A DNA stretch of 64,000 bases from a virus: positions 124,001-188,000 of the IMG/VR virus record IMGVR_UViG_3300030419_004471; one strand, written 5' to 3'. Numbering within the stretch: the first letter of the stretch is position 1; every line of letters starts with the position of its first letter. The notes under the pieces are model-generated. The model was not told where the DNA came from. It made no database searches and was given only the letters and a program-made list of their open reading frames with translations. A program made the translations under genes and the position numbers. Shown here in pieces: positions 50,471-58,655 of this stretch.

Positions 50471-51544
50471 TTATACCTTCGAATAATCTTTTATTACCAT
50501 CGCACCATTTATATATGTAAAATCTTCAAACATTTTTTGAAGTTCATAATTAGAAAACTTTTTATGTAATCCGTTATGACATTCATTACATAGAATTTGT
50601 ATATCATTTTCTTCTTCAAACCCCATTCTTTTATAGGTATTATGATGGGCATGATATTCCGATTCTTTTTTTGATGCATCTCCACACATCTGACACTTAC
50701 ATCCTCTTTTTTTAAGTAGATATTTTCTTTTTCTTTTCCAACAACCAGAACCTATGTAGAGAGAATGTTGATTCTCAAATTGCACTTCTGATAAATTAAA
50801 TTTTTCAGAAAAGGGATTCTTCACATCTTCCTTTAATGATAAATCACCATTTAATATTAGATATATTAAATCTCTATTTTGTCGTATTACTCTCAAAGAA
50901 CTATTATCATAAATTGGTGATAAAGCTTTCTGAATAATATTCAAATGTTTATCATTTAAAATACCACCATAGGTTATTGATGAAGAAATCATAGTTCTGG
51001 ACTGAGAGTTGATTTGTTTCCAAACTTTTTTATTTTGTTTAATTTGAATTAACATATTAATCATCTCTTCGTTAAGATAATATTTATAATTTACTTCTGT
51101 TTTTGGAATTTTTCTAACATATGGTTTTGTTTCAAGTGATGTTACTTTGGGTTTTTTAATTCTTGTTATTTTTGTGGGTTTTATTTCTTTAACTTTAGCG
51201 TAAAAGAATCGTGGATTCGATTCATCTAATATATCCATTATACCCTTTATCTTAACTGCTTTTTGAATTGGTTTAAGATGTTTTGAGTTTAGAATTCCTT
51301 TTCTTCTAATAGATTGAGTAATTAATCCTTTTGTATTTGGGTTAACTTTTTTATAATCTTTAGATTGTTTAAATAACTTTAAAAATTCTATTTGTCCAGG
51401 GTTCAATGGATACATTACCCTACCCCTCGACTTTTTCTTTTTCTTTCTTTTGGGTTTTGATTTAGTATTTTTAGTGCGTTTTTTAGAAGGTAGAGTAAGT
51501 TCTCCACTTTTATATTTTTTAAATATAATATCCATTTCACTCAT
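50471..51544 (-). CDS. HNH endonuclease with internal repeat
   Basis: A 357-aa protein. C-terminal residues 270-335 form an HNH domain (KCQMCGDA, YHAHHNTYKRM, ILCNECHNGLH) with two Cys pairs for zinc and the HH active site. Residues 46-98 and 156-208 are a tandem copy of one module, each with NxxxRxxIxxSIxxxGILNxKHLxxIQKA. The N-terminal 40 residues are Lys/Arg-rich. Freestanding HNH genes are commonly mobile and nick near their own site. It overlaps nothing but is 3-12 nt from both neighbours. Confidence 0.75.
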   Translation of the reverse strand: MSEMDIIFKKYKSGELTLPSKKRTKNTKSKPKRKKKKKSRGRVMYPLNPGQIEFLKLFKQSKDYKKVNPNTKGLITQSIRRKGILNSKHLKPIQKAVKIKGIMDILDESNPRFFYAKVKEIKPTKITRIKKPKVTSLETKPYVRKIPKTEVNYKYYLNEEMINMLIQIKQNKKVWKQINSQSRTMISSSITYGGILNDKHLNIIQKALSPIYDNSSLRVIRQNRDLIYLILNGDLSLKEDVKNPFSEKFNLSEVQFENQHSLYIGSGCWKRKRKYLLKKRGCKCQMCGDASKKESEYHAHHNTYKRMGFEEENDIQILCNECHNGLHKKFSNYELQKMFEDFTYINGAMVIKDYSKV

Positions 51545-51547
51545 ACC

Positions 51548-52825
51548 TTAAACTTTCGAATAATCTTTACCAAAGCTCATTCTAGTCGGAAATCCAAAAC
51601 TTTCAATAGTTGATTGAACATCCATTAACCATTGAACATCTTTTGGAGCTTCTTCCGCAAGTTCAAATAAGAATGAATCATATGTATATAAAATCGGTAA
51701 GGGTAAACTCTTTTCCTTCAGCTTTTTCATAACCTCAATATTAAATTCAGTTTCAGTCGCTTGAAGTAGATAATTGAAGTACTTTTGTCCAGTCGGTTGT
51801 TCTATCCAACCTATAGGTATTCTTCTACCTTTTGGGGTTTTGATATAACCATTCTTTATAGCTTCTTCTTGCATCTTTCTAATAAATCTATCAACTTTAT
51901 CAAAGAATGGGATTTTTCTATCTTCATCAGTTACACCACCATAAAGTATTTTAAATGTTCTTCCTTTTGAATCATCATAGGAACATCCATATTGGTCTGC
52001 TAACCATTGGTGAACGGATGTATCGGGTAATTTATACTTAATCATTTTAGCAATAATCCTAACGTGATATGCATCATAATCGAATTGTACAAACTTTTTA
52101 CCTTTTGGGGGAATGAATATCTCTCTACTACCATCACTTTTATTAAGAGCTGAATAATTAATACCCAAATGCCTGTTGGATGGTCTGCTTGTTATTGTAT
52201 ATGGATTGTATTCTGTAAATGTTCGAGAGAACCAAAGTGATTTCTTATTATCTGGCCATCTATCAAGAAATTTTTCCCTATCGACCTGAATCCCCTTTTG
52301 TTCGATTTCTGAAAGAATAGGTATCATAGTATCATCAATCCACGAATTTGTTGATGGAATTAGTAATTGTTGTCTTAATTCATCTAAAATATCCTTTATA
52401 ACCTCTATAAACTTCATTATAGGGATACTTTTACCTAAACTATCTCTTATACCCAAACGAGTGTAAAAGTTCGTTAAATCCTCTATTTTCTCTCCATAAG
52501 GATATAGTTTGTTATTTTCAAAGAAAAGATTTGATTGTATATCCTTAGTATTCTTTATATTTAACTTAGTTTGTAGTAGCCCTTTCTTATTCCATACCCA
52601 TTTTTCTTTTTTTGATTTTGATAAATCTATTTCTAATTTTTCACAATCATTATGATTAAATGGTAAAATAAAATGTAAATTTTCAAATGCTACATATAAA
52701 AAGGATATATCAGAAGTCATTGGATGACGCTCTAAATCCTCCCAAATAGGCATAATTAATGAAGTTTCATTATTCCAATATTCGAGAAATTGTTCTTTTT
52801 CACTATGTGACTCAACAATAATCAT
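51548..52825 (-). CDS. Second DNA polymerase, family A palm domain
   Basis: A 425-aa PolA-like protein. The polymerase motifs are: thumb/fingers TSRPSNRHL at 212-220, motif A QFDYDAYHVRIIA with Asp249, motif B Lys287-x3-Phe291-x3-Tyr295-Gly, LQATETEFN and motif C YTYDSFLFE with Asp383. The two catalytic Asp remain, but the steric-gate Glu (E710 in E. coli) is His254 and motif C has Ser instead of Glu. The N-terminal 150 residues look like a degenerate proofreading domain. Thus the phage has both family A and family B polymerases. Its ATG lies 4 nt after the -7 box. Confidence 0.75.
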   Translation of the reverse strand: MIIVESHSEKEQFLEYWNNETSLIMPIWEDLERHPMTSDISFLYVAFENLHFILPFNHNDCEKLEIDLSKSKKEKWVWNKKGLLQTKLNIKNTKDIQSNLFFENNKLYPYGEKIEDLTNFYTRLGIRDSLGKSIPIMKFIEVIKDILDELRQQLLIPSTNSWIDDTMIPILSEIEQKGIQVDREKFLDRWPDNKKSLWFSRTFTEYNPYTITSRPSNRHLGINYSALNKSDGSREIFIPPKGKKFVQFDYDAYHVRIIAKMIKYKLPDTSVHQWLADQYGCSYDDSKGRTFKILYGGVTDEDRKIPFFDKVDRFIRKMQEEAIKNGYIKTPKGRRIPIGWIEQPTGQKYFNYLLQATETEFNIEVMKKLKEKSLPLPILYTYDSFLFELAEEAPKDVQWLMDVQSTIESFGFPTRMSFGKDYSKV

Positions 52826-52829
52826 TGTA

Positions 52830-52861
52830 CAAATATACGAAAAATATTTTAATTTTCCAAA
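52830..52861 (-). promoter_or_regulatory. Promoter, -33/-7 class, for family A polymerase
   Basis: TTTGGAA, 17-nt spacer, TATATTTG. Only TACA lies between the -7 box and the ATG, so the transcript may start at the ATG. Confidence 0.8.
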
Positions 52862-53274
52862 TCTTTTTGAGATATTTTGATAAGTGGGAATATAATTCCA
52901 ACTGTTTTTCTCATTTTAGAATAATTGAAGAAGAATCTTATAGGATATTCTTTTAATGGTTTTACTGTTGCTATAGCAAATGGTTTAGTATCAGCGTGTC
53001 CACCAATAATAATACCCCCACCTAAACTAAATTGTTCGAAATGATATTGTGAATTAACCATAACCTTTCCTTTGTTTAGATTTTCTATTGGAGTCATATA
53101 AGCAATCCCAACTGATACTATTGTATCATACCTTTGATTTAAAGATATTCCAATCATATCGTCTCCTACATTAAGTGCTCTTCCAGTCATAACTCCTACA
53201 GTTGTTTGTGCAAATGTAGTAGTTGATAGCAATAATAATAAAATTATTGCAATTATAATTTTAAAAGTTCTCAT
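52849..53274 (-). CDS. Exported small beta-rich protein
   Basis: Signal peptide (FKIIIAIILLLLLSTTTFAQ), then about 115 residues of alternating beta-strands, with GVMTGRALNVGDDMIGIS and SLGGGIIIGGHADTKPFA. It may be a small outer-membrane or periplasmic protein. It overlaps the UvsE stop by 4 nt. No family recognised. Confidence 0.6.
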   Translation of the reverse strand: MRTFKIIIAIILLLLLSTTTFAQTTVGVMTGRALNVGDDMIGISLNQRYDTIVSVGIAYMTPIENLNKGKVMVNSQYHFEQFSLGGGIIIGGHADTKPFAIATVKPLKEYPIRFFFNYSKMRKTVGIIFPLIKISQKDLEN

Positions 53275-54170
53275 TTTATAAATGGTAATATTGATAATTC
53301 TTTTGCTTTAGATTCCACCATAACATCCACATCATTACCATAAGTATTTGGTAAAGTATCAATATAATCCGAATGTGCTTGTGGTTTAAGTTTTTCGTTA
53401 CCTTCGTGTAATGATTTAGATTCTGAATAGTGAACAATTGGTTTGATACCTTTAGGCCAAGTAGATATTGCTAACTCTAAAGCTTCTTGCTCTGATAAAT
53501 CACCTGTACAAAATTTGTGGTGATGATAATCAAATACAATAGGGATACCGATTCTTTCGTGTATGTACATCAAATCTTTTACTGAGTACATAGATGCTTT
53601 ATCATCGTTTTCTACAGTCAATCTAGTCTGAACTGATTCTGGTAATCTTTCGAAGTTTTTACAAAACCTATCCATAGCGGATATCTTATCACCATAAACA
53701 CCATTACAATGAATATTGATTTTGTTATAAGGTGAACGTTCTAAACCAATCATATCGAAAACTTCGCCATGTATCCGTAAATCAGTAATAGTTTTTTCTA
53801 CAACACTTTCTCGTGGTGAAACCAATACATTGAATGGACCTGGATGTGAAGTCAAACGTAATCCGTTGTTTTTTGCATAAAACCCACAACCAGCCAATAA
53901 TGTTTTGATTCTTAGGTATTGTGGTAAATCTTCAAATTTGTATTCAGATGCCCAAGGAAAGAACTCTGATGATATTCTGAAACATTTGATTCCATTCTTT
54001 ACATTCCATCTAAGTATCCTACCTAAATCAGCTGCGTTTAACATACCCAACTCACCAGCATAATCCAAACCTCTTTCTTTAAAGGTTCTTTTTATCATAC
54101 TACGATTAGTTGTTATTTTTGGTTTTTGACTAGATAAAGTCATATTGATGCAAGCGTATCCTAAATTCAT
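53271..54170 (-). CDS. uvsE: UV damage endonuclease
   Basis: A 299-aa TIM-barrel UvdE-type repair enzyme. Typical elements: LGYACINMTLSS at the start, FRISSEFFPWAS, SHPGPFNVL with a metal His, NIHCNGVYGDK, ENDDK and DYHHHKFC. The family cuts 5' of photoproducts and is well known in phages of light-exposed waters. It has a strong promoter (54191-54222). Confidence 0.9.
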   Translation of the reverse strand: MNLGYACINMTLSSQKPKITTNRSMIKRTFKERGLDYAGELGMLNAADLGRILRWNVKNGIKCFRISSEFFPWASEYKFEDLPQYLRIKTLLAGCGFYAKNNGLRLTSHPGPFNVLVSPRESVVEKTITDLRIHGEVFDMIGLERSPYNKINIHCNGVYGDKISAMDRFCKNFERLPESVQTRLTVENDDKASMYSVKDLMYIHERIGIPIVFDYHHHKFCTGDLSEQEALELAISTWPKGIKPIVHYSESKSLHEGNEKLKPQAHSDYIDTLPNTYGNDVDVMVESKAKELSILPFIK

Positions 54171-54190
54171 ATATTATTATTTGTGTTATA

Positions 54191-54222
54191 CAAATATACG
54201 AAAAATTATTGAAATATCCAAG
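54191..54222 (-). promoter_or_regulatory. Promoter, -33/-7 class, for uvsE
   Basis: CTTGGAT, 17-nt spacer, TATATTTG. About 20 nt leader to the ATG. Confidence 0.8.
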
Positions 54223-54239
54223 GAAAAAGTGAATTATTT

Positions 54240-54629
54240 TTAAAGTTTTTTAGAATATGTGTGAAGTGATTCATTTTGAATTTTAATCCAATCTTCTATA
54301 TTTACTTTAATACCCAATTCATTAGCGAATAGTAATCCTTTTTTCCAAGCGTTGATTTCGTTAATATATTGGTAGAATTTAAACTTTTTAGGTTCTTTAT
54401 CCTCATCTATAGTTTTAAAATAATTATCTTTATCAGTTTGAAGAAAATGTCCTACTTCGTGTAAAAGAGAATATAATCCGTTTTTTTCTAAATTGTGATT
54501 ATGGTGAATAAATATCTTTTTATTCTTATGCCCCATAAAAGCAGTGATTTGTCCAAGTAATACATCGATTCCAAATTTCTCCTTGAGATAATCAGAAACT
54601 TTTTTAAATTGTTTAGGGTATTTTTTCAT
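54240..54629 (-). CDS. Zinc metallopeptidase-like protein (HEVGH)
   Basis: A 129-aa protein with LLHEVGHFLQTDKD, a zincin HExxH, and an INEINAWKKGLLFANEL third-ligand Glu region. Resembles the other zincin-type gene at 5500-5889 in size and HExxH, but the sequences differ elsewhere. The start overlaps the PIG-L stop by 17 nt. Substrate unknown. Confidence 0.6.
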   Translation of the reverse strand: MKKYPKQFKKVSDYLKEKFGIDVLLGQITAFMGHKNKKIFIHHNHNLEKNGLYSLLHEVGHFLQTDKDNYFKTIDEDKEPKKFKFYQYINEINAWKKGLLFANELGIKVNIEDWIKIQNESLHTYSKKL

Positions 54630-55134
54630 ATTTTACTATTCGTTCACAATCCCACCTAAACCATCTTGTTACCTGTTTTTGAGATGGATAACATTCTTTG
54701 AGTATATTACCTTTTAATTTTTTTGTATCTTCATCAAGTGGTTGTTTATAACAAGTATCAAATACCCATAATTTTTCAGGGCATAACCTACTCATTACAT
54801 TATGAGTTCCAATATGTCTATAATGACCATATTCACCACCTTGATTATGTGTTACTACTTTTTCCCAATTCCTTTCGTTCAAAACTCGTTCCAAACGAGG
54901 AATCAAAATCGATTCATTATATGCTGTGGAAGATTTGTAAGGTTCTCCATCCCAATGTTCCCATTTCTCTACTCCCAACATTTCCATCGCTTTGATGAAT
55001 TCTTTATGTCTTATTAAGTGGTTTCCATAATCTAATACAACCACTTTGTATTCATTTGGATGTTTAATTAACTCTCCACCACCAAATAGTGTCTCATCAT
55101 CTGGATGAGCAACTACCATTAATTTGTTAATCAC
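54613..55134 (-). CDS. PIG-L/LmbE-family deacetylase
   Basis: A 173-aa PIG-L protein with the metal-binding AHPDDETLFGGGE motif at about 9-21 and a distal GHYRHIGTHN with the His pair. The family removes the acetyl group from N-acetylglucosamine derivatives. The start is GTG at 55134, 3 nt after the -7 box; an internal ATG at 55119 is an alternative. It may act on a surface glycan or a nucleotide-linked sugar, as the phage has a large glycan island. Confidence 0.78.
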   Translation of the reverse strand: MINKLMVVAHPDDETLFGGGELIKHPNEYKVVVLDYGNHLIRHKEFIKAMEMLGVEKWEHWDGEPYKSSTAYNESILIPRLERVLNERNWEKVVTHNQGGEYGHYRHIGTHNVMSRLCPEKLWVFDTCYKQPLDEDTKKLKGNILKECYPSQKQVTRWFRWDCERIVKYEKIP

Positions 55135-55137
55135 ATC

Positions 55138-55169
55138 TAAATATAGACAATTTTTAGGAAAAATCCAAG
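55138..55169 (-). promoter_or_regulatory. Promoter, -33/-7 class, for PIG-L gene
   Basis: CTTGGAT, 17-nt spacer, TATATTTA. GTG start lies 3 nt downstream; ATG at 55119 is the alternative start. Confidence 0.75.
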
Positions 55170-55175
55170 GAAAAT

Positions 55176-55931
55176 TTAAGATATTTTTGCAGAACCTACA
55201 TCAATTGGTTCTCTTTTCATATGATTTCCTTTAGCGAAGTTTGCACCTTCTTTGATATAACCAGTTAAGAATGCTCTTCTGAATCTTTTTGAAGTGTTTG
55301 GTTCTGAACCGTGTACTACATTTGAATGAAGTAATGCAACCTGTCCTTTCCTTAGATACCCATCTATATGTGGAAAATTATGGTCATCTGGTAATACACA
55401 AGGTTTTCCTCTTTCGTTCCTCCAATTCTTAGGATTTGAACCAGCTCTTTCTTCATCTACTTCTATTGGTAATCTACCTAAGTGATGAGAACCTTCCAAA
55501 TACCAAACAGAACCATTGTTAGGGTCGTGATTATCAAGTGCAATAGAAACATTAACTATTTCATTTGCATTACATTGTGTATAGAATATGTTTTGATGTT
55601 GGTCTCTTCCTAATTGACCTGGTGGTTTGAAGTATGCCCAAGTTTGTACTCCAAATATTTTAGAATTCATCAGAAACTCACACGCTTCTATAATCTTAGG
55701 ATGTTTCATTAAACCAGTTAGAACCTTTGATTCTTTGTGTGGATACATATATGGGTCATATTCTCCCCATTCACCTTCTGTATCATTTTCTTGTCTTTTA
55801 ACTCTGACTCTTTCTAATTCATCTCCTATAGCATCAGCTTCTGATTCTGTTAAGAGGTTTAAAATAGATACTCCTTTGTATCTCCAGTCAAATTGTAATT
55901 GTTGTTTTTCTAATTCGGTAAGATAACTCAT
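55176..55931 (-). CDS. PhyH-family Fe(II)/2-oxoglutarate oxygenase
   Basis: A 251-aa phytanoyl-CoA dioxygenase-like protein. The jelly-roll core has DQHQNIFYTQ (112-114), VSIALDNHDPNNGSVWYLEGSHH and a distal His207 in HSNVVHGSEPNTS followed by Arg216/218. The usual H-x-D metal pair is His112-x-Asn114, so Asp has been replaced by Asn. Other known halogenase-like enzymes replace Asp by Ala/Gly; an Asn could still bind metal. Substrate unknown. Confidence 0.7.
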   Translation of the reverse strand: MSYLTELEKQQLQFDWRYKGVSILNLLTESEADAIGDELERVRVKRQENDTEGEWGEYDPYMYPHKESKVLTGLMKHPKIIEACEFLMNSKIFGVQTWAYFKPPGQLGRDQHQNIFYTQCNANEIVNVSIALDNHDPNNGSVWYLEGSHHLGRLPIEVDEERAGSNPKNWRNERGKPCVLPDDHNFPHIDGYLRKGQVALLHSNVVHGSEPNTSKRFRRAFLTGYIKEGANFAKGNHMKREPIDVGSAKIS

Positions 55932-55954
55932 ATAACTTTAATTTATGTTGTATA

Positions 55955-55986
55955 TGTATATATATTAGTTTTTTGAATATTCCAAT
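55955..55986 (-). promoter_or_regulatory. Promoter, -33/-7 class (weaker -7), for PhyH gene
   Basis: ATTGGAA, 17-nt spacer, TATATACA. The -7 box departs from TATATTTG at the last three positions, but the spacing is the same. Leader 23 nt. Confidence 0.6.
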
Positions 55987-56321
55987 AAATTTACTAATCT
56001 ATTTTTTAATTGTGGCATTACTTTCAATTGTTCACCAATACTAGCTTTGTTGGATTTTTTGATTTCTTCTTTAGTTCCAGTAATTCTCCATTTTAAACTT
56101 GCAACTCTAAATAGTGGATTTCCTCTTAGTATCGCAAACCTGTCACTGGATACTTCTGAAATTGGTGATAAATTATCATTTGTTTTTTGTGCAAATCGTC
56201 TTACAATATATCCTCTATTAATATCGTATTTTGAAATTTTAGGAATATGTGGTTTTATCTCAGCTGAAAGCTTTATATTTCTTGATACAGTTAATCCTTT
56301 ATATTGTTCGTTATTATCCAT
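55965..56321 (-). CDS. Small virion-like protein
   Basis: A 118-aa protein with YDINRGYIVRRFAQKTNDNLSPI and FRVASLKWRITGT, a beta-rich core typical of small baseplate or neck proteins in marine phages. It overlaps the start of the baseplate hub gene by 1 nt, so is part of the late tail operon. No certain family. Confidence 0.6.
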   Translation of the reverse strand: MDNNEQYKGLTVSRNIKLSAEIKPHIPKISKYDINRGYIVRRFAQKTNDNLSPISEVSSDRFAILRGNPLFRVASLKWRITGTKEEIKKSNKASIGEQLKVMPQLKNRLVNLLEYSKN

Positions 56322-58639
56322 TATGCTTTAGGTCTAAATTGCCCCTCTATTGTTGTTTTCCAATTCATACCATCTATCGAATGTTCTACAGATGTAGTAG
56401 TAAATTCTCCGGTTCTAGTATATTTCTCAGGAATACCAGTTATTGTGAATGTATCCCCAAATGCTATACCACTATTACCGTGTATATCAAAATTATATTT
56501 TACTGTTCCCATTAACGGACCTGTTCCTTTGATTGCTTTTCCGTCTGAATCATAATTTGGATTATCTTTTGTTTGATTTTTCTTCCATAACATTTCATCA
56601 TCATATGTTGGGAACATTATTACAGAATCTAAATCTGTAGTATCTAAATCTATATGACCATCTTTTACGGATGGATATGCTCCTATCTTTTCTAAGAAAG
56701 AGTTGTACAAATCAGCTTTATCTTTTTCGGGAATATCACTTTCTACATCCTCCATTGGTTTTGTATCATCTTTATTTACTGCAGCTTTAGCATTATGTAA
56801 ATCTAATACAGAATCTCTAAATGTGGGTTGATTAAATAATGCATTGTTAGTTTCTCTCTCATCCGCATCTCCAGATATATTAGCTGCTCCACCATCGGCA
56901 GCTTTTCTATCAGCTATTATAGAACTTGCCATATCTCCAGGTAAATCTATATCTAATGTACCTCCTAAGAAAAATGATTGTTCACCATTATGTACAAATG
57001 GTGTTGGTGAAGATTCTTCGTGAGTTGTACACGCCATATCAACTACTTGTAGACATCTCTGTCCTTGTTTTAAATCCATTATAGCTTCAGGAGCAGCTGA
57101 TTCTACTATTTCAAACTTCCATAAGTTACCACAAGCTGCTGACATACCATTTAATATTTCCATTAAAACATCTCTATATGTTGTTGATTCTTTTTCTAAT
57201 ACCCCAATGATAAAATCCATATTAACATAAAGATTATCTAAATATCCCCAAGTATTTGCATCTCTAGCTATTGTTCTAAATCCATGCTCTGTAGGTTCTA
57301 ATTGTCTTGAAGCTAAAGCTGTTGGTTCTGGGAATTGTACAGCTATATTTCCTGATTCATCTCTTTGTGCGCAAGGATTCGGTGGATTTTTTTTCTGTTC
57401 TTGTGTTCCTTCACTTATTATTTCAAGAAATCCAAAATCAGGACAATTTTCATTTGGTACTAACAATACATCTTTTTTAGTTGAAAACATACTTTTAAAT
57501 CCACCACAAACTGTCCATTCTGTAAATATTTTTATTGGATAATTATTAGGTCCAACTTGGAATCCCTTTTCTAACATTATTTTATCGTTAGTATCTAATA
57601 CTTTCTTTATTACAGAAAATTTAACAAATCTTTCCGTTCCAATTAAATCCGTACCATTTGGTATTTCTAATTGTGAACCATTTAACTGAACATCATTTGT
57701 GAAAATCCACCAACCACCTTCTGATTCACCACCTAATTTATTTCTAGTTGAAGTATTGAAATTTATATAATTTTCTTCTTTACTAAGTTCACCAGCTAAA
57801 GCTTTTATTGCAGCTGTTTGTTTATGATTTGGTAATGAATTAAAGAAATATCTCCAATTTTTTTCTCCTGCTGTTAGGCTTGATGTACTTTTTTTCCCTA
57901 AGTCAGCATATTTTAAACCTGGTGTTGGTTGTTTCTCTTTAGAATCATCATCATCACCTTTATCAGATGATATAATAGGTTTTGTAGTTTGAATCATTCC
58001 CGGCATATTACCCATACCTTTGATGGTTACATCCAATTTATAAACATCACCATCACTTCCTACTTTAAATCCAGTTATAAATCCTAAAATAGCGTTATAA
58101 TCTCCTTGTGAATCTTTTCTTTTTTTCAAAAGTAAATTGAAATCCATACCCACATTTGCAATAGCTTCTGTATTTAAATCAATTAATTCATTATGAGCTC
58201 TATGTAAATCCCAACCAAACTCAACCAATATAGTATGACCTGGTTCACCAAAATATTTTTGAAGTACATCTACTTGACCACTTGTATATGCATCTATTGT
58301 GAAGTTACATTCTCTAGCTAATCCCCAATCATTATCCTTTAAAGTTAATCCACTAATTGTTGGAGATGGTCTTATTCCTCTATCTTCGCCTTGTACCGTA
58401 ACTGGCTCTCCTGCCCAATTTAATCCAACTACACCAGGAGAATCTGCAGTTCCATAAACCGAACTGGTACTACCAAATAGAGGTAAATCAGGATTTGATT
58501 GTAAAACCAATCCTTCTCCAGAATTACCAATTACTCGTATCCATGCATTTAATCTAGTTGTATAGTGTGCTTCTCTCTTTCTATAAAGATTATCTACAAC
58601 CCATTCTGGTATCGCTCTGTATGCTGGCCATTTGCTCAT
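56321..58639 (-). CDS. Baseplate hub-like protein
   Basis: A 772-aa protein. The first 330 residues have the design of a phage hub: NFTIDAYTSGQVDVLQKYFGEPG and TILVEFGWDL, which mark the gp27/VgrG-like tail-hub family; the rest is an extended beta-rich body (LGGTLDIDLPGDM, SGIAFGDTFTITGIP). It lies with LysM-like and tape-measure genes. Assignment to gp27-type is by architecture and position. Confidence 0.65.
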   Translation of the reverse strand: MSKWPAYRAIPEWVVDNLYRKREAHYTTRLNAWIRVIGNSGEGLVLQSNPDLPLFGSTSSVYGTADSPGVVGLNWAGEPVTVQGEDRGIRPSPTISGLTLKDNDWGLARECNFTIDAYTSGQVDVLQKYFGEPGHTILVEFGWDLHRAHNELIDLNTEAIANVGMDFNLLLKKRKDSQGDYNAILGFITGFKVGSDGDVYKLDVTIKGMGNMPGMIQTTKPIISSDKGDDDDSKEKQPTPGLKYADLGKKSTSSLTAGEKNWRYFFNSLPNHKQTAAIKALAGELSKEENYINFNTSTRNKLGGESEGGWWIFTNDVQLNGSQLEIPNGTDLIGTERFVKFSVIKKVLDTNDKIMLEKGFQVGPNNYPIKIFTEWTVCGGFKSMFSTKKDVLLVPNENCPDFGFLEIISEGTQEQKKNPPNPCAQRDESGNIAVQFPEPTALASRQLEPTEHGFRTIARDANTWGYLDNLYVNMDFIIGVLEKESTTYRDVLMEILNGMSAACGNLWKFEIVESAAPEAIMDLKQGQRCLQVVDMACTTHEESSPTPFVHNGEQSFFLGGTLDIDLPGDMASSIIADRKAADGGAANISGDADERETNNALFNQPTFRDSVLDLHNAKAAVNKDDTKPMEDVESDIPEKDKADLYNSFLEKIGAYPSVKDGHIDLDTTDLDSVIMFPTYDDEMLWKKNQTKDNPNYDSDGKAIKGTGPLMGTVKYNFDIHGNSGIAFGDTFTITGIPEKYTRTGEFTTTSVEHSIDGMNWKTTIEGQFRPKA

Positions 58640-58655
58640 TTTTCATCTTTTAAGT

